Assembly: GCF_017562075.2 (NCBI RefSeq) | Contig: NC_054085.1 | Span: 3,934,566 to 3,998,565 of the forward strand | Source: Anopheles merus | Taxonomy: Eukaryota > Arthropoda > Insecta > Diptera > Culicidae | Length of the DNA stretch: 64,000 bases | Direction of reading: 5' to 3' | In this document: positions 1 through 11,954 of the stretch, in pieces | Layout: the number at the start of each line of letters is the position of its first letter | Position numbering within the stretch: position 1 is the stretch's first letter | Made by a program: the position numbers and the translations under genes | Notes under the pieces: model-generated | What the model was told of the DNA's origin: nothing | Seen by the model: the letters and a program-made list of their open reading frames with translations, nothing else | The model's database searches: none

Positions 1-239
1 CAAGGACGTTCTTTATCTCGACTGGTAGGACGTTTTTTTTGTGTACGTCCTGGTCATACGGTTCACGTTCATATTTGTATGGGGGGAATGAACGACCTGT
101 CGTACTAGGACGTTCTTAATTTCGACGGTCAAGACGTTCTTTTCGTGAAAGTCCTGGTCATACGGTTCACGTTCATATTTGTATGGGGGGAATGAACGAC
201 CTGGCGTACTAGGACGTTCTTCATTTCGACGGGTAGGAG
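1..239. repeat. Tandem repeat, about 104-bp period
   Basis: A unit containing a block that ends in GGGGGGAATGAACGACCTG recurs at a spacing of about 104 bases (the block TGGTCATACGGTTCACG starts at 51 and 155). About two and a quarter copies are visible. The array runs off the left edge, so its full size is unknown. No coding potential is apparent. Confidence 0.85.
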
Positions 240-935
240 TTATTTACATGAACAACTCAGTACGTTATTATTTATAAAGAATCGATAAACGTTGATTAGA
301 TAAACGTAGTTTCCCTCTTCGGAGGAGAAGGCGGGGGATGTAGATGAAAGATGTTGTTTGTAGGTTAAGGAGGAGGTGGTGCTGGTGGTTGGTATGCTTG
401 TGGTGGAGGTGTCGTCTGTTTCCGTTTCCGTTTCAGTTTCAATTTCTTTTTCAGAGCTGCTGCTTTGATGCAGCACTTCGATGCAGTTGTTAAGTCGCGC
501 GAGGCGCGAAGTTAAGTTTTTAATCATGGCTTTACGGTAGGAGCAGTTGTGGTCTTTTTCAGTTATATTAATTGAGCTTATTGCTTGTACATGGACAGCT
601 GGAATCGAAAACACTGTGTGCTCCACCGCAGTTTGCGCATTTTGGACGCGGATAGTATACGCGAGTCTTGATGCGCTTCATGCCGATGTGTATGTACTCT
701 GGAATTTTCACTCCCTGCGTTGTCACTACATAGGAGTTCTTGAGCACCGATTTGCCATTCGACTTGCGCGTGAACCGATATATGTCAGTAACGTTATCCT
801 CCTCGAGATGGTCTTTGATTTCGTCCACGGTGAGCGAGGCTATCGAGCCACACGTGAACACGAAGTCAAGATTGTTGTACGTGGGGTGTGGCTCGACAAC
901 GACACTCAGGTTGTTAACCAGTTTCGTAACTGTTT
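240..935 (-). pseudogene. Non-LTR retrotransposon ORF1 (gag-like) fragment
   Basis: The minus strand encodes a nucleic-acid-binding gag-like fragment. Residues upstream of 861 read in frame into a segment ending in the knuckle-like motif PRPKCANCGGAHSVFDSSCP. This resembles the zinc-knuckle region of jockey/I-type ORF1 proteins. The frame stops at 568, and a second frame continues to 240 as a Ser/Thr/Glu-rich tail, so a frameshift or divergence separates the two parts. No endonuclease or reverse transcriptase follows. Plus-strand ORFs here are antisense shadows. The family (jockey versus I) is an inference. Confidence 0.6.
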
Positions 936-1065
936 GAAGGCTAGTATAGGTGTGTTTGGATCTTGAATCAATTAAGCAGGTTGAAGGACCTACCGTTTTC
1001 TACCTTACCTTGAATGCGCTTTACCGTTTCGCCCAATATCCAGGGATTGGCCGGTGGAGATCCAT

Positions 1066-1930
1066 ATTAGTGTTGGGAGATTCAGGATTGGGAAGATTCG
1101 AAGATTAAATCCCTAGAAATATTCGATCGTATCGGATTGCGTTTGTAGGATTTGAATCCCTAAAAGATTCCTGTGCATTTGGTATTTGATTACGATTCGA
1201 TTGGGATTGGGATTCGTTTGGGATTCACTAGGGATTCTGACGGGATTGGGATTCGTTTACGATTCGATTGGGATTCTCATTAGGATTGGGATTGCGTTTC
1301 GAAAGGGATTGGGATTCTAATGGGATTTTAATTAGGATTGCTTTTCGATTGGCATTGGGATTCGTTTGGGATTCGATTGGGATTCTGATTGGGGTTGCGA
1401 CTCGATTGGGATTGGGATTGCGATTCGATTGGGATTCTTATTAGGATTGCGATTCGGTAGAGATTCTGATTTAGTGTTGGGAGATTCAGGGTTCGGAAAA
1501 TTCAAAGATTCAATCCCTAGAAAGATTCGATCGGATCGGATCTCGTTTGTAGGATTTGAATCCCTAAAAGATTCCTTTGCGATTGGGATTTGATTGCGAT
1601 TCGATTGGGATTCGTTTGGGATTCGCTAGGGATTCTGATTGGGATTGCGATTCGAAATCGATTGGGATTCGATTGGTATTTTGATTGGGATTGCGATTCG
1701 ATTGGGATTGGGATTCGATTGGAATTCTGCTTGGGATTGGGATTGCGACTCGATTGGGAATGGGATTGAGATTTGATTGGGAATCGAATTGCGATTCAAT
1801 TGGGATTCGATTGAGGTTGTGATTTTGATTGGGATGGCAATTCGATTAGGATTTTGATGCGATTATGAATGAGATTGGGATTCTGATTGCGATTGCGATT
1901 GGGATTGCGTTGGAAATTAGAGGCTGTCCT
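1066..1930. repeat. GATTGGGATTC-type minisatellite with higher-order period
   Basis: Degenerate repeats of GATTGGGATT and GATTCGATTGGG fill this stretch. Superimposed is a longer period: the block starting TAGTGTTGGGAGATTCAGG occurs near 1069 and again near 1471, each followed by the same series (AATCCCTAGAAA, GTAGGATTTGAATCCCTAAA), giving about 402 bp. The short ORFs inside only reflect the repeat. Confidence 0.85.
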
Positions 1931-1949
1931 CGAGATACGCTATTAATGA

Positions 1950-2245
1950 GGGTTGAGAGAAACCACGTACAATGGAGCGCCGTTTATCCGGGCTTCTCGG
2001 GACCCGTTGAACAAAGCGACGGAAGAAATCATGCCGCTCGGAGAACTTGCTCATGCCTTCTTGTTCTCTCTTATGGCAAATTTGTCAAGCAGCTCGTCTA
2101 GATACCCGTCCCTGGCTCCGCCTCATACCCCTCGCCTGAGCGCGCTGTGACGGCTATCGATGTATTGGTGTGTCAGACTGCCAATATATATCAGCTGTCG
2201 TCCGAGCTCATTCCCTCCCTAGTGCTATCTCTTTCTCGCGTGTTG
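1950..2245 (-). repeat. Dispersed repeat upstream of unit A, carrying a decayed Arg-rich ORF
   Basis: This segment is a diverged copy, in the same orientation, of 22735-23010. Read on the minus strand both keep the same frame for about 80 codons and share the core QRAQARGMRRSQGR and FSERH. Here the frame carries several stops. It lies just upstream of exon 1 of the unit A transposase and may be part of that unit's 5' end or promoter, or a separate repeat. Confidence 0.5.
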
Positions 2246-2356
2246 TCAATTCAAAGCGTAGAGAAAGGAACCGTTGAGAAATGAAAACAAACGCCAACAA
2301 AACTTCAACCAGTCCACATCTATCCTCCGCAAAGTGTTTGTATTAAAAGTGTGAAA

Positions 2357-4651
2357 ATGGAACGTAATCCAGATAAAAAATGTGCTTGGTGGTTGGTGTA
2401 CCATGCAGCTGAACGGGCGTATAAGCGGCGTTTGGAAGAGGTGGAGAAGACATTCCTTCGTGCCCGGCAACCGGAGCTGCCAGCTGTGGGTGAGTACTTG
2501 GAGAAAGGTTATGAGTGAGGTGAATGTAACGAGCAGTGTTGTAAAATGTGCTACGTATCTATATTGCAGAAAACCAAGCCGATGATGCTGAGCCATCGTA
2601 CATGGAGCCCGGTCCGAGCTGTTTTATAGACGATACTGATACGCTTAGCGACAGCGAGGAGGACAGCATGGCCGACGCAAGCAGCGGGGCAGAAAGTGAC
2701 AACGTCAAAGACATCCAGGTCGAGGTGCAAACGCCGGACCAACCGTACCAATAGACCTTTCGTGCGAGGAAGGTTTGCGGGTGTGGGCCCTGCGAACTGG
2801 GCAAACTCATCGTAGTTTGAGCCTTTTGCTGGGCCATTTGCGGCAGCATTTTCCCAACGCCAGATTGCCCAAGGATGCTCGGACGGCCATTACGCCTATC
2901 GCAGGGGGGACGCTGTGGTACCAGGGTGTGGGGAAATGCCTTCTGTCATACTTTCGGTAAGAATATTAAACTAATCGTGCATATGGTAAAGTGCTAATCC
3001 CATTTTTTTTATCGTTCCAGTGATGTTTAGCCAACCCAGGAGGGGTTTGAGTTGAATTTTTATGTGGACGGCCTGCCGCTGTACAAAAGCAGCCGGTCCC
3101 AATTCTGGCCCATCCTGATGCAGGTTCACAACGTGCCAAATACTCCGGTGATGACGGTTGCGATTTTTTGTGGCGAATCGAAACCGTTAATCCTTGAGGA
3201 GTTTTTGAATCAGTTCGTGGACGAAATGAACCACCTTTTTATGAACGACCTGGTAATTGGAACCCGCTTTTACGGGGTAGCCCCGCGTGCTATCATAGCA
3301 GATGCTCCAGCACGTGCATTCATAAAAGGCAGGTTGTTGATAAAGTGCCTTCTACATATACAGTGGAATGTGTGTCCGCTTTACACGCACAGTGAAATAC
3401 GGTACTATGCATTATTTGTAATTATTTTTCGTTTCATTTTCTTGCAGGTGTTAAAGGGCATAATGCATACAGCGGGTGCCAGAAGTGCACGATCGTAGGG
3501 GTGTTGGACGGGCACCGGATGTACTTCACGTATGATGCGGAACGCCAGCCACGAAACCACAGCGACTTTTGCGATGACAAATATCCATCACACGTCAACA
3601 AACGCACCCCCCTTACCAGACTATTAGGTTGTGATATGGTGGCCGATTTTGTGTCGCTGTGGGCCGAAGATATGCACCCACTGTACAAGGGCGTGGAGGC
3701 CCAGTTAATCGATTTGTGGATAAACGGCTTCCATGGCCTGCCGTGTTACTTGCCACGCCGGCAACAACGTCGGGGCACTTGCACCTGTAAAAGCTCCCTA
3801 TAGATTATCAACGCAAGCTGCGCCACCTGCGATACGTCCAACACTGGAAAGCTTCCGAGTATAGGATGTTTCTGCTGGTTGCCGGTTTCGTGGTTCTTGA
3901 GGGTAGACTTGACGATGCAGCGTACCAACACTTCATGTTGTTGACGATGGCTGTAACATTCATGACCACCACCTACCACCGCGCAAAATGGGCACTGGCT
4001 GACTCATTTCTGCATAGGATTGTGGCAGCCTATGGAGATTTGTACAGTCCAGTGCTTATGAATAGTAACGTGCATAACCTGCAGCACGTTTACGAGGACG
4101 AGCGCAGGTTTGAGGGTTTAAAAACCATATCGACCTTCATTTTTGTGGCATTTTTGCACGACCTCAAAAAGTTGGTACATTCCGGGAGGCACAGCCTGGT
4201 CCAAACGGTCCATCGTTTGCTGGAACTGCAACATATAAATATTGCCAAGCGCCAGCAAAACCAACGAAAGGGTGACGAGCAATCGGTGCGGACGGTTGAT
4301 GTCGACACCATAGCGACCGTACGGGAGGGCTTCACGCTGCGGCAAAATTTCCACGACCAGTGGTGTATGGCCAACTCGGGCGAGGTGGTCCGGTACGAAA
4401 CGGCCACAAAACCGGGCAACGAAATCACAGTGCAGGGGTATGGTTTCTTGAGCCATGTGCCTGCATTTACAGAAGCGTGCCTCTCGACGGAGGCGAATAT
4501 TTACTCGGCCAGCATGGACGACTTAAACACAGGTACCCTGAAACACTACCCCAGCAGTACATTGATGTGCAAGTTAGCTGTAGTGCAGACAGCGCGGGCC
4601 GGGGTATACACATTTGTACCGTTGACACACACTTATGTAAATGAAGCATAA
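2357..4651 (+). pseudogene. Unit A TNP2/CACTA-like transposase-domain gene, broken
   Basis: Four exons are recognisable: 2357-2489, 2570-2956, 3021-3328 and 3448-4651. Exon 1 encodes a short basic N-terminus beginning MERNPDKK. Exon 2 gives an acidic Ser/Asp/Glu linker and then LPKDARTAI and GGTLWYQGVG. Exon 3 carries DGLPLYKSSRSQFWPILM and RAIIADAPARAFIKG. Exon 4 carries a CxxC-type motif (GCQKC), MHPLYKGVE and WKASEYRMFLLVAGFVVLE, ending near TFVPLTHTYVN. Introns 1 to 3 have the positions and phases of the unit B gene. Intron 3 now starts GC instead of GT. Damage includes a frameshift near 2750, an in-frame TAG just after intron 2 and further frameshifts near 3770. Third codon positions look more GC-rich than in units B to D. 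The catalytic role (DNA cleavage and transfer) is inferred from family resemblance only. Confidence 0.7.
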
Positions 4652-5575
4652 AAGAAAAAATATGGCCAGCTTTGTGTTTTGTACTTTAGGGTAGGGTAAA
4701 TAATGAGAAATAGTTTAGTTACACAGGTGAAAGGTGTTGCTTTAGAATTCACTAAACAAGCTTTAGAATTCACTAAACAATTAATTTTTATTCCGGGTTT
4801 TTGTAACGGCGATTTCACAAGCGAACAATGATTTTCGAGTGTAGGCGCGGTTTAAAAATAGTCCGGTCTCTCAGCTGATCGTTTGCGTACTGCTCTTTGA
4901 ATGCGTACCGAGATAGCATGACCCTTGGTGACCCCTGTTCTCGACCGTGACCGTAGTTTCTAATTTCTCGTATTCTCTCTCTCTTTCTCTCTCTCTCTCT
5001 CTTTCTCTCTCTGTTTCTCTCTCTCTCTCTCTCTCTCTATCGGACGTAACTTCATTTCCCTCTCGCCTTGTTTCTATCTCCCCCTGTTTATTTTCTGTTG
5101 TCGGTGTTATCCTCCTGTCTAACGCCACCTGGTGCTCGGTTCGATAACCAGCCCGGATTATCGCGAATGGTCAAGTGACAACCGATCTTTATAAACAAAC
5201 ATTTTATGTGCTGACAAACCGCATGGCAAACGTGCCAACAAAAGGAGAATTGTGAATGTAAAAAATATACCTCCTCCCGTATTTCTCCCGTAGCCCAAGT
5301 TTGCGTTTTGTGCTTTAGATAAATAGGGTTAATAATGCGAAACAGTTTTGTCACACAGGTGTTCACGGTGAATGTAAAACATATGCCTCTTCCCGTATCT
5401 CTCCCGTAGCCCAACTTTGTGTTTTGTGTTTCATATCAATCGGGTGAATAATAAGCAAGTTTTGGTCGGTAGTTTTGTGAAATAATTTAAATGTTATTTT
5501 CGTAGTCAAAATCATAATATATTTACATTCTTTTAATACTTTAATGTTGTTGGATTTTGAGATAGGCAGATCACA
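4652..5575. repeat. Unit A intergenic region with CT microsatellite and 118-bp tandem repeat
   Basis: The space between the convergent genes of unit A has no coding signal. It holds a CT-rich microsatellite (about 4975-5040) and a tandem duplication of about 118 bp (copies start near 5253 and 5371), each with TCTCCCGTAGCCCAA and a CACACAGGTG-type end. A related single block lies at 4670-4730, immediately after the transposase stop. Confidence 0.7.
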
Positions 5576-6878
5576 TCATTTTACGTATCGCAATACGCGT
5601 ATGAAACAGTTACTTACGTATTTTGCTGTTATTGACGAATTCGCCCATGATGCCGCTCTCGGGAACAGCTCACATACGTTAGGGAAATGGGACATCGCTA
5701 TTTTATCGTTCCACGTAGCCCAACGGCAACTCATCACAAAAGTGGCATCCAGTACCAGCTCCTTCACCTCCTTCAGCCGCTTGTCCACATTTCTGGTCAT
5801 GATGTTGCTGTGCAGCCAAGCCACGCAATTCTTCATTTACAGATTGTCGCTTAACTTGCGCTCCATGTCGTTCAGCTCGTCCTCCGACCATACAGGCTCC
5901 AGCGTGAAGTCCTCCGGGATGGGAGGCTAACTTCCATCCTCATCGCTACATATTGTTTGCTGCAGTCGGTTTACCACGGCCTCCATAACCGCCGTAGTTT
6001 TCCGGACAACAGTGACCTCTTTCTGCAAGGATTCGTTTTGCGCCGTTAAGCAAAACACATTGGGTACGGTGGCTGAATCAACAGGGACAAATGGAGCTAA
6101 GGTCCGTGTTGCGGTGAAATCGTCGGTGGGAGCGGTGAAATCGTTGGTAGGAGCGGGGAAATCGTCGGTGGGAGTTGCGGTGGAAACGGTGGTGGCCCGA
6201 GCAACGGTTGAAGCAGTGGTGGTCCGAGTTGCGGGCGGAGCGGCGGTCCGAGTTGCGATGCGAGAAGTGGTGGTCCGAGTTGTGGTGAGAGCGGCGGTCC
6301 GAGTTGCGATTGGAGCGGTGGTGGTCCGAGTGACGGTTGAAGCGGCGGTGGACTGAGTTGCGGTGGGAGCGGGTTGCTGCAACCGGGATAGGTACAACGG
6401 TACCCCCAACCTGATCGTAGGCAGGCCGGATCGAGACGTCGTTGCAACTGGCTCGGTAGCTACGGGGCGACTTCGGACAGCGGAGGGGCAGCCTGCGGTG
6501 GTCGCGAATTAAAATCCCATAATTTTCATGGTCTTTCCTTGACACAGCGCTTTGTGATTCCGCTTCCTGGCGGGAGACGGTGGGGATGGGAACGGCATTA
6601 GAACCGCTACTCTGAGCTGGCACAAATGATTCTCCCAATTCTCTCAGCTTCTTATACGCCATCAAGTCCTCCGCTGTGATGATCGTCGAACGCTTGGTCG
6701 GTGGTCGGACAGACTGGTTTGGGACCGCGAAGGAGCCTGGACTGAAGGTGGTGCTTGCGGAGACAGAGGCGGGGGTGGTCCTGGTGATGGTGGTGGTGGT
6801 TGTGGCCGATGCCGGCCAATCTGCCTCATCGAACGGCAGCACGAGTCCACTGATGAATATTTTTTTATGAGGATTCAT
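5576..6878 (-). pseudogene. Unit A DUF4806-domain gene, broken
   Basis: Reading leftwards, the ORF starts at 6878 (MNPHKKIFISG), passes through a Thr/Pro-rich region and a minisatellite-encoded Thr/Arg/Pro tract (about 6380-6110), then a coiled-coil-like stretch (NESLQKEVTVVRKTTAVME). It ends in a DUF4806-like domain with EDELNDMERKLSD, VAWL, VLDATF and SCRW followed by ELFPRAA. The domain frame holds two in-frame stops, at about 5927 (TAG) and 5837 (TAA). The segment aligns without gaps to unit B across the second stop, so these are lesions inside a former reading frame. At least one frameshift separates the N-terminal part from the minisatellite. DUF4806 has no established biochemical function that I know of. 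Confidence 0.65.
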
Positions 6879-6883
6879 TGCTT

Positions 6884-7140
6884 GCTAGGAGAAATAAAAA
6901 AAATTAAATTAGAATCACACACGTTAATGGTAATCGCGGTCAAATGGCCTAAACGGATCCGGCATGAAGGAAAATGACCGAGAGCAGAACACTCCAGCGA
7001 TCGAAACAACACACGGTAAGTATAATCAGGAATAAATAATATATATACAACTCACCAATATATCCGTTACTAATCCGCAACCACAAATAACACAACAGCA
7101 CTCTGATCGTTGGTGTGAGGAGGCTAGCTAGCACGTATAC
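6884..7140 (-). promoter_or_regulatory. Leader exon, intron and putative start region of unit A DUF4806 gene
   Basis: On the minus strand a good donor (TTG then GTGAGT) lies at about 7052 and a good acceptor (TTTCTCCTAG) at about 6885, just before the ATG at 6878. This implies a 5' leader intron of about 170 bp. An initiator-like ATCAGAGT lies upstream of the donor near 7095-7110. The transcription start is inferred. Confidence 0.4.
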
Positions 7141-7216
7141 ACTTGTTCAACACTTCAGAAGGATATGATACAGAGGAGCGCAGCGTACGGCGCAATAAAT
7201 ACCATAAGAGCATCCG

Positions 7217-7956
<740 letters not shown>

Positions 7957-8029
7957 TAGTGTTGGGTAAAGTAGCACAATTAAGTGTGCTGTGCGCACAC
8001 GCACATTGCCTTTAGTGTGCTGTGCGCAC

Positions 8030-8510
8030 TGTGCGCACAGTGCGCACTTGGAACCAGTGCGGAAGTGCTAGCACAGTGCTAGCACTTTCGCACAGTGCTA
8101 GCACAGTGCTAGCACTTTCGCACAGTGCGCTCTCTGAGCACAGTGCGGAAGTGGTAGCACAGTGTTAGCACTTTCGCACAGTGCGCTCTCTGAGCACAGT
8201 GCGGAAGTGCTAGCACAGTGCTAGCACTTTCGCACAGTGCGCTCTCTGAGCACAGTGCGGAAGTGCTAGCACAGTGTTAGCACTTTCGCACAGTGCGGAA
8301 GTGCTAGCACAGTGCTAGCACTTTCGCACAGTGCGCTCTCTGATCACAGTGCGAAAGTGCTAGCACAGTGTTAGCACTTTCGCACAGTGCGGAAGTGCTA
8401 GCACAGTGTTAGCACTTTCGCACAGTGCGCTCTCTGATCACAGTGCGGAAGTACTAGCACAGTGCTTGCACTTTCGCACAGTGCGCTTTCTGTGCACTAC
8501 ACAGGGCTCC
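8030..8510. repeat. Left subterminal repeat array of the hAT palindrome
   Basis: Many head-to-tail copies of motifs such as TGCTAGCACAGTGCTAGCAC, TTTCGCACAGTGCG and CTCTCTGAGCACAGTG. Each motif is itself partly palindromic. Arrays of short subterminal motifs near hAT ends often bind transposase; that role is inferred here. Confidence 0.85.
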
Positions 8511-9426
8511 GTGCACTTTTGCGCTGTACGTTTTTTGAACCCTGTGCGCTCATAGAGCAATTTGTTCACTAAGTGGTGCCTCGTTAACGTGGAAAAGCGG
8601 AAACCTAATGGCACTAACAGCATGAAATAACATGAAAGATGAGTATGAAGTGTAACAGAAAAATAATGTCCCAATGGTCATTTTCCCTCCTGTAATGTTG
8701 CACTATAAATGATTGTGTTTAAATTATAAAAAATAAATAGGTACATGAAGTTGATTCAGAATATTTATACTATACAACCGATATGCAACACACATATAAT
8801 CCAAACGAAAGATAGATTATTAACGGATCTTCGGATTACTTCCCTACATTTTTTTTCCTTTTGTTTTGTTTTATAAGGAGAGAGGATCTTCTAAAAGACA
8901 CCCTATCCCCGGGTAGTGTGGGATTTTTACCCACTAAAAACTCTCCTTCATGAATTCGAAATAAGCATCTCTTGAAACCGGCGTATAGCCTAGCTATCGC
9001 ATTCAAAAGAGCTTGAAATCAAGATTTTTTCCGACTGGTTAGAGTAAATCAAACTTGACAAAAAATCGTTTAATGCAGTGACGATCCCATGGCTCCATGT
9101 GCAAAAATCCTTATTTCCCAAAAGCTTCTGAAACCAGCGAAAACGACCTATTTAACTAATTGAAGATAGTATGTTTGATATAAAATTATAGAAAAAAAAA
9201 TTCAAGCATGACAGCTTATTTAGCATCAACACTTATTAAAAAAGTTGTGTTTAACCAAATTAGTAATAGTATTCTGGTTATTAGGAGTACAATAAAGGAA
9301 TGGTAATGCAGTAAAATTATGAAATATTTGTGGTGTTTAAATGTAAGTAAAATTAAAAAAAAAAACAGTAGTTCAATTGATTCTACGCTCACTTTATGCT
9401 TTTTTAGCACTGCTGCTAAACCGGTT

Positions 9427-11602
9427 CTAGCAGTTTTTATTGTGTTTTATGAACAATATTTTGTTCAATTTGTTTGGTTTTAGTCGATTCCGTTTACTTC
9501 GTTCAATGTCTCCTGCCTTAGAAAACACTCGTTCACAAGGAACTGAAGTAGCAGGTATGCACAACTCACGGAGCATTACTTGGTAGACTGTTGGATATTT
9601 ATATTTGTTTAGCTTCCACCATTCTAATGGATCATCGTTACGGTGTGCCAAAGGCTCTGCAACGTAATTATCAAGCTCTTTTTCTAGACAACTCCGTGAG
9701 TTGAGCATGATTTGTGGATGATTTTGATTAGTGTCAAATTCTGCCCAAAGATTCGTATCGTCCGTGGCAATTTCTGTTCCCGTTACAACAATTTCTGGGG
9801 AGTTGTTCAGGTCGTTTTGGAAGTTGTTCTCCATTCTCATCTCTCGTAATACTGCATTACAACATTCTTTAAACTCGTGTTCATCAGAAAATCCTTTTTG
9901 TTTAAATCGAGGATCAACAACGGTTGCTCGGGAAACAGAGGTGGTGTATGCATACTTAAATTTATTATTTAAGCCATCGATCAAAAGTTGCTTCATTTCT
10001 AAAACTGGTTCCGAACTAGTCTTAGTTTGCAACAACGATTTTAGTTTTGACAACAGTAGCTTATGCAAAACACGAACCTTTGATACAGTTACATTTTTTT
10101 CAGCTGACATTTCTTTGGTTACTACATCGAATATTTTAAGTATGTCAGACGCCTCCTTCATAATTAGCCATTCAGATTCATTTAATTCATATTCAAACCG
10201 GAGCAATGCAAGAGTAGAAATTATAGGTTCTTTATTTGCGTAAAATCGCTCCAGCATATAGTACGTAGAATTCCACCGTGTGGCTACGTCTAACAAAAGT
10301 TTCAGCTTTGGATATTTCATATTGTTCTGCATCTCCTGGAGCTTCACCAGAGCAATTGTGCTTTTTTTAAAATGTGTAACAATCTTCCGTATTTTTGTAA
10401 GCATATCTGATATTGTTTTACTGATTGCATCTTTTACAATTAAATTAAGCGTATGAGCAAAACATGGAATGTGGCGGATTCCTAAGCTATTCACTGCACT
10501 CTTCATGTTAGCCGCATTATCTGTGACAACACAGCAAACTTTTTTTGAAATGTTATAGTTATCCATAACTGTTCTCAACCACTGATCTATATTTTCTGCA
10601 GTATGTCGTTTTACAGACTCGTTACAATCTAACAAATAAGTTGTCAATTTGCCGTCCGTTTCATCAATAAACCCGCTGCGCAAAGCAATCGAAAACTTGT
10701 CAGCCACTCGCTCAATGTAGCTAGAGAGCAAAAACCAATAACGATAAAGCGAGGTGAAAGGGAAAAGAGGGGAGAAAGAAAACGTGGGTGTAACTATTTT
10801 TCGGCCATTATCATTTTTGCGCCAACACGGTCGCGTACCGGAGCTTTTTAGTCAAAAAGAGATAAACACATACAGCGCGCTCTCTCGAAATACCGTAAAC
10901 GCTTCAACCGATCAAGAGCTTCGATCGGTTCTTCGGACATTTCTGCTCGCTTTCTCGATCTGTTTCGGCGGAAAGCGAGCTAGAAAGCGAGCTCAAAAAC
11001 TGCTCGATTTTGTTGTGCGGGAAATGAGCAGTTGCTGCTAAAAAGCTAACATTGTTTATGTCGGTCCAGCCATCCGATGTTAAACACACAGCTTTAGAAT
11101 TATTCAATCTATTTTGTACTTTTTCCAGAAGCTTCTGATACTCGTTGTTCAGCATTGTATTGCTAAACGTTTTTCGGTTAGGAAGGTTATAACTTGGGCA
11201 AACGGTATGGAAGAGTTGCTTGAAATCATCAGCTTCCAATAAATAAAAGGGCAACGCATGATTGCAAAACACATTGAGAAGCTGCTGATCAATACTCGTT
11301 TTTGTATTGGTGCTTAAAGGCTTGAAAACATCAACATAGTCACTAACTGATGACTGAACTCGTTTGCCTAATGTTGCTGTATTTTCACGCTGTTCTTTCA
11401 CTAAGCTTGAAGAAGCTGAACTTTGCGCGGGTTCGAAATCGGTGGTCGGATGTTTTTTAGCAAAATGACGCTTCAAGGTGAACGATGAAGTGCCGCTAAC
11501 CGTTAAGACATCTTTACAGATATTACATCTGTATTTATTAATCGCGGCAGTATGACGCTCAAAAAACTTCCAAATACCTGCATTCTTTTTTGATGCTTCC
11601 AT
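9427..11602 (-). pseudogene. hAT transposase, left copy, split by an insertion
   Basis: The natural start is probably at 11602 (MEASKKNAGIWKFFERH). A BED-type zinc finger follows at about residues 8-50 (CNICKD then LKRHFAKKH). The RNase-H-like core has TSDGWTDINNVSF and VVTDNAANMKSAVN, with LDVATRWNSTYYM further on. The C-terminal dimerisation region is recognisable by PATSVPCERVFSKAG and ends at 9427. The frame is open on both sides of a 350-bp insert at 10672-11021, which splits the core. Apart from that insert the gene looks full length for a hAT transposase (about 600 residues). Activity is unlikely unless the insert is removed. Confidence 0.85.
10672..11021. mobile_element. Small MITE-like insert in the left hAT copy
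   Basis: About 350 bp present in the left hAT copy and absent from the right copy, where the reading frame is continuous. The insert ends are CCCGC and GCGGG, inverted to each other, and about two A residues are duplicated at the site. No splice consensus is found at the borders, so an intron is unlikely. The family is unknown. Confidence 0.55.
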
Positions 11603-11951
11603 TATTGCCTCAAATAGTCTGCACTTTGCTAACACTGTCGATATCGTCACTGCTAAACCAAACTGCACTGAACAAGTGGCACGTTTGACAGTTATTTCAA
11701 AGAATGCTTTTTTTCTGCCAGCACACTCCTGTGTGGTTTTTTTCTCCCAAACGGCTGTCTGCTGTTTACAGGGTTTTTGGGGGGTTTTGTTGCTTTACCC
11801 TGAATATTTGAGTTTGTTTCAAAATTTACCGACCGTTTGCCAAATATATTTGATTTGTTCTCACAATTTATGTTCATGGTCCTATAAAAAATCAATAAAA
11901 AACTCCAAATAATTTCCATAATGCATAATAAATCGTGGAAAGTGCTGCTGA
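11159..11951. other. Single-copy centre of the hAT palindrome
   Basis: Holds the N-terminal coding part of the left transposase (to 11602) and then about 350 bp with no gene. Both transposase copies read outwards from this region, so a promoter for at least the left copy should lie between 11603 and 11951. No clear TATA or initiator was identified. Confidence 0.5.
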
Positions 11952-11954
11952 ACA

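Noticed and set aside
547..966. 139-codon plus-strand ORF
   Set aside because: Antisense to the recognisable gag-like fragment; no family resemblance on this strand.
4871..5147. Arg-Glu repeat and Ser-Leu repeat ORFs
   Set aside because: Translations of the CT microsatellite.
5837..5930. Stop-codon readthrough in the unit A DUF4806 gene
   Set aside because: Two different stops plus a frameshift in the same gene are better explained by decay.
8030..8510. Regular short repeats considered as a CRISPR-like array
   Set aside because: Units are contiguous and self-complementary with no unique spacers, at the end of a hAT element in a eukaryote.
9731..10243. 170-codon ORF antisense to the hAT transposase (and its mirror at 12515-13027)
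   Set aside because: A shadow of the transposase; repeated only because the arms are mirror copies.
10672..11021. Intron in the hAT transposase, with the right copy as a processed form
   Set aside because: No GT-AG at either border, and the right arm includes non-coding flanks, so it is not a cDNA copy.
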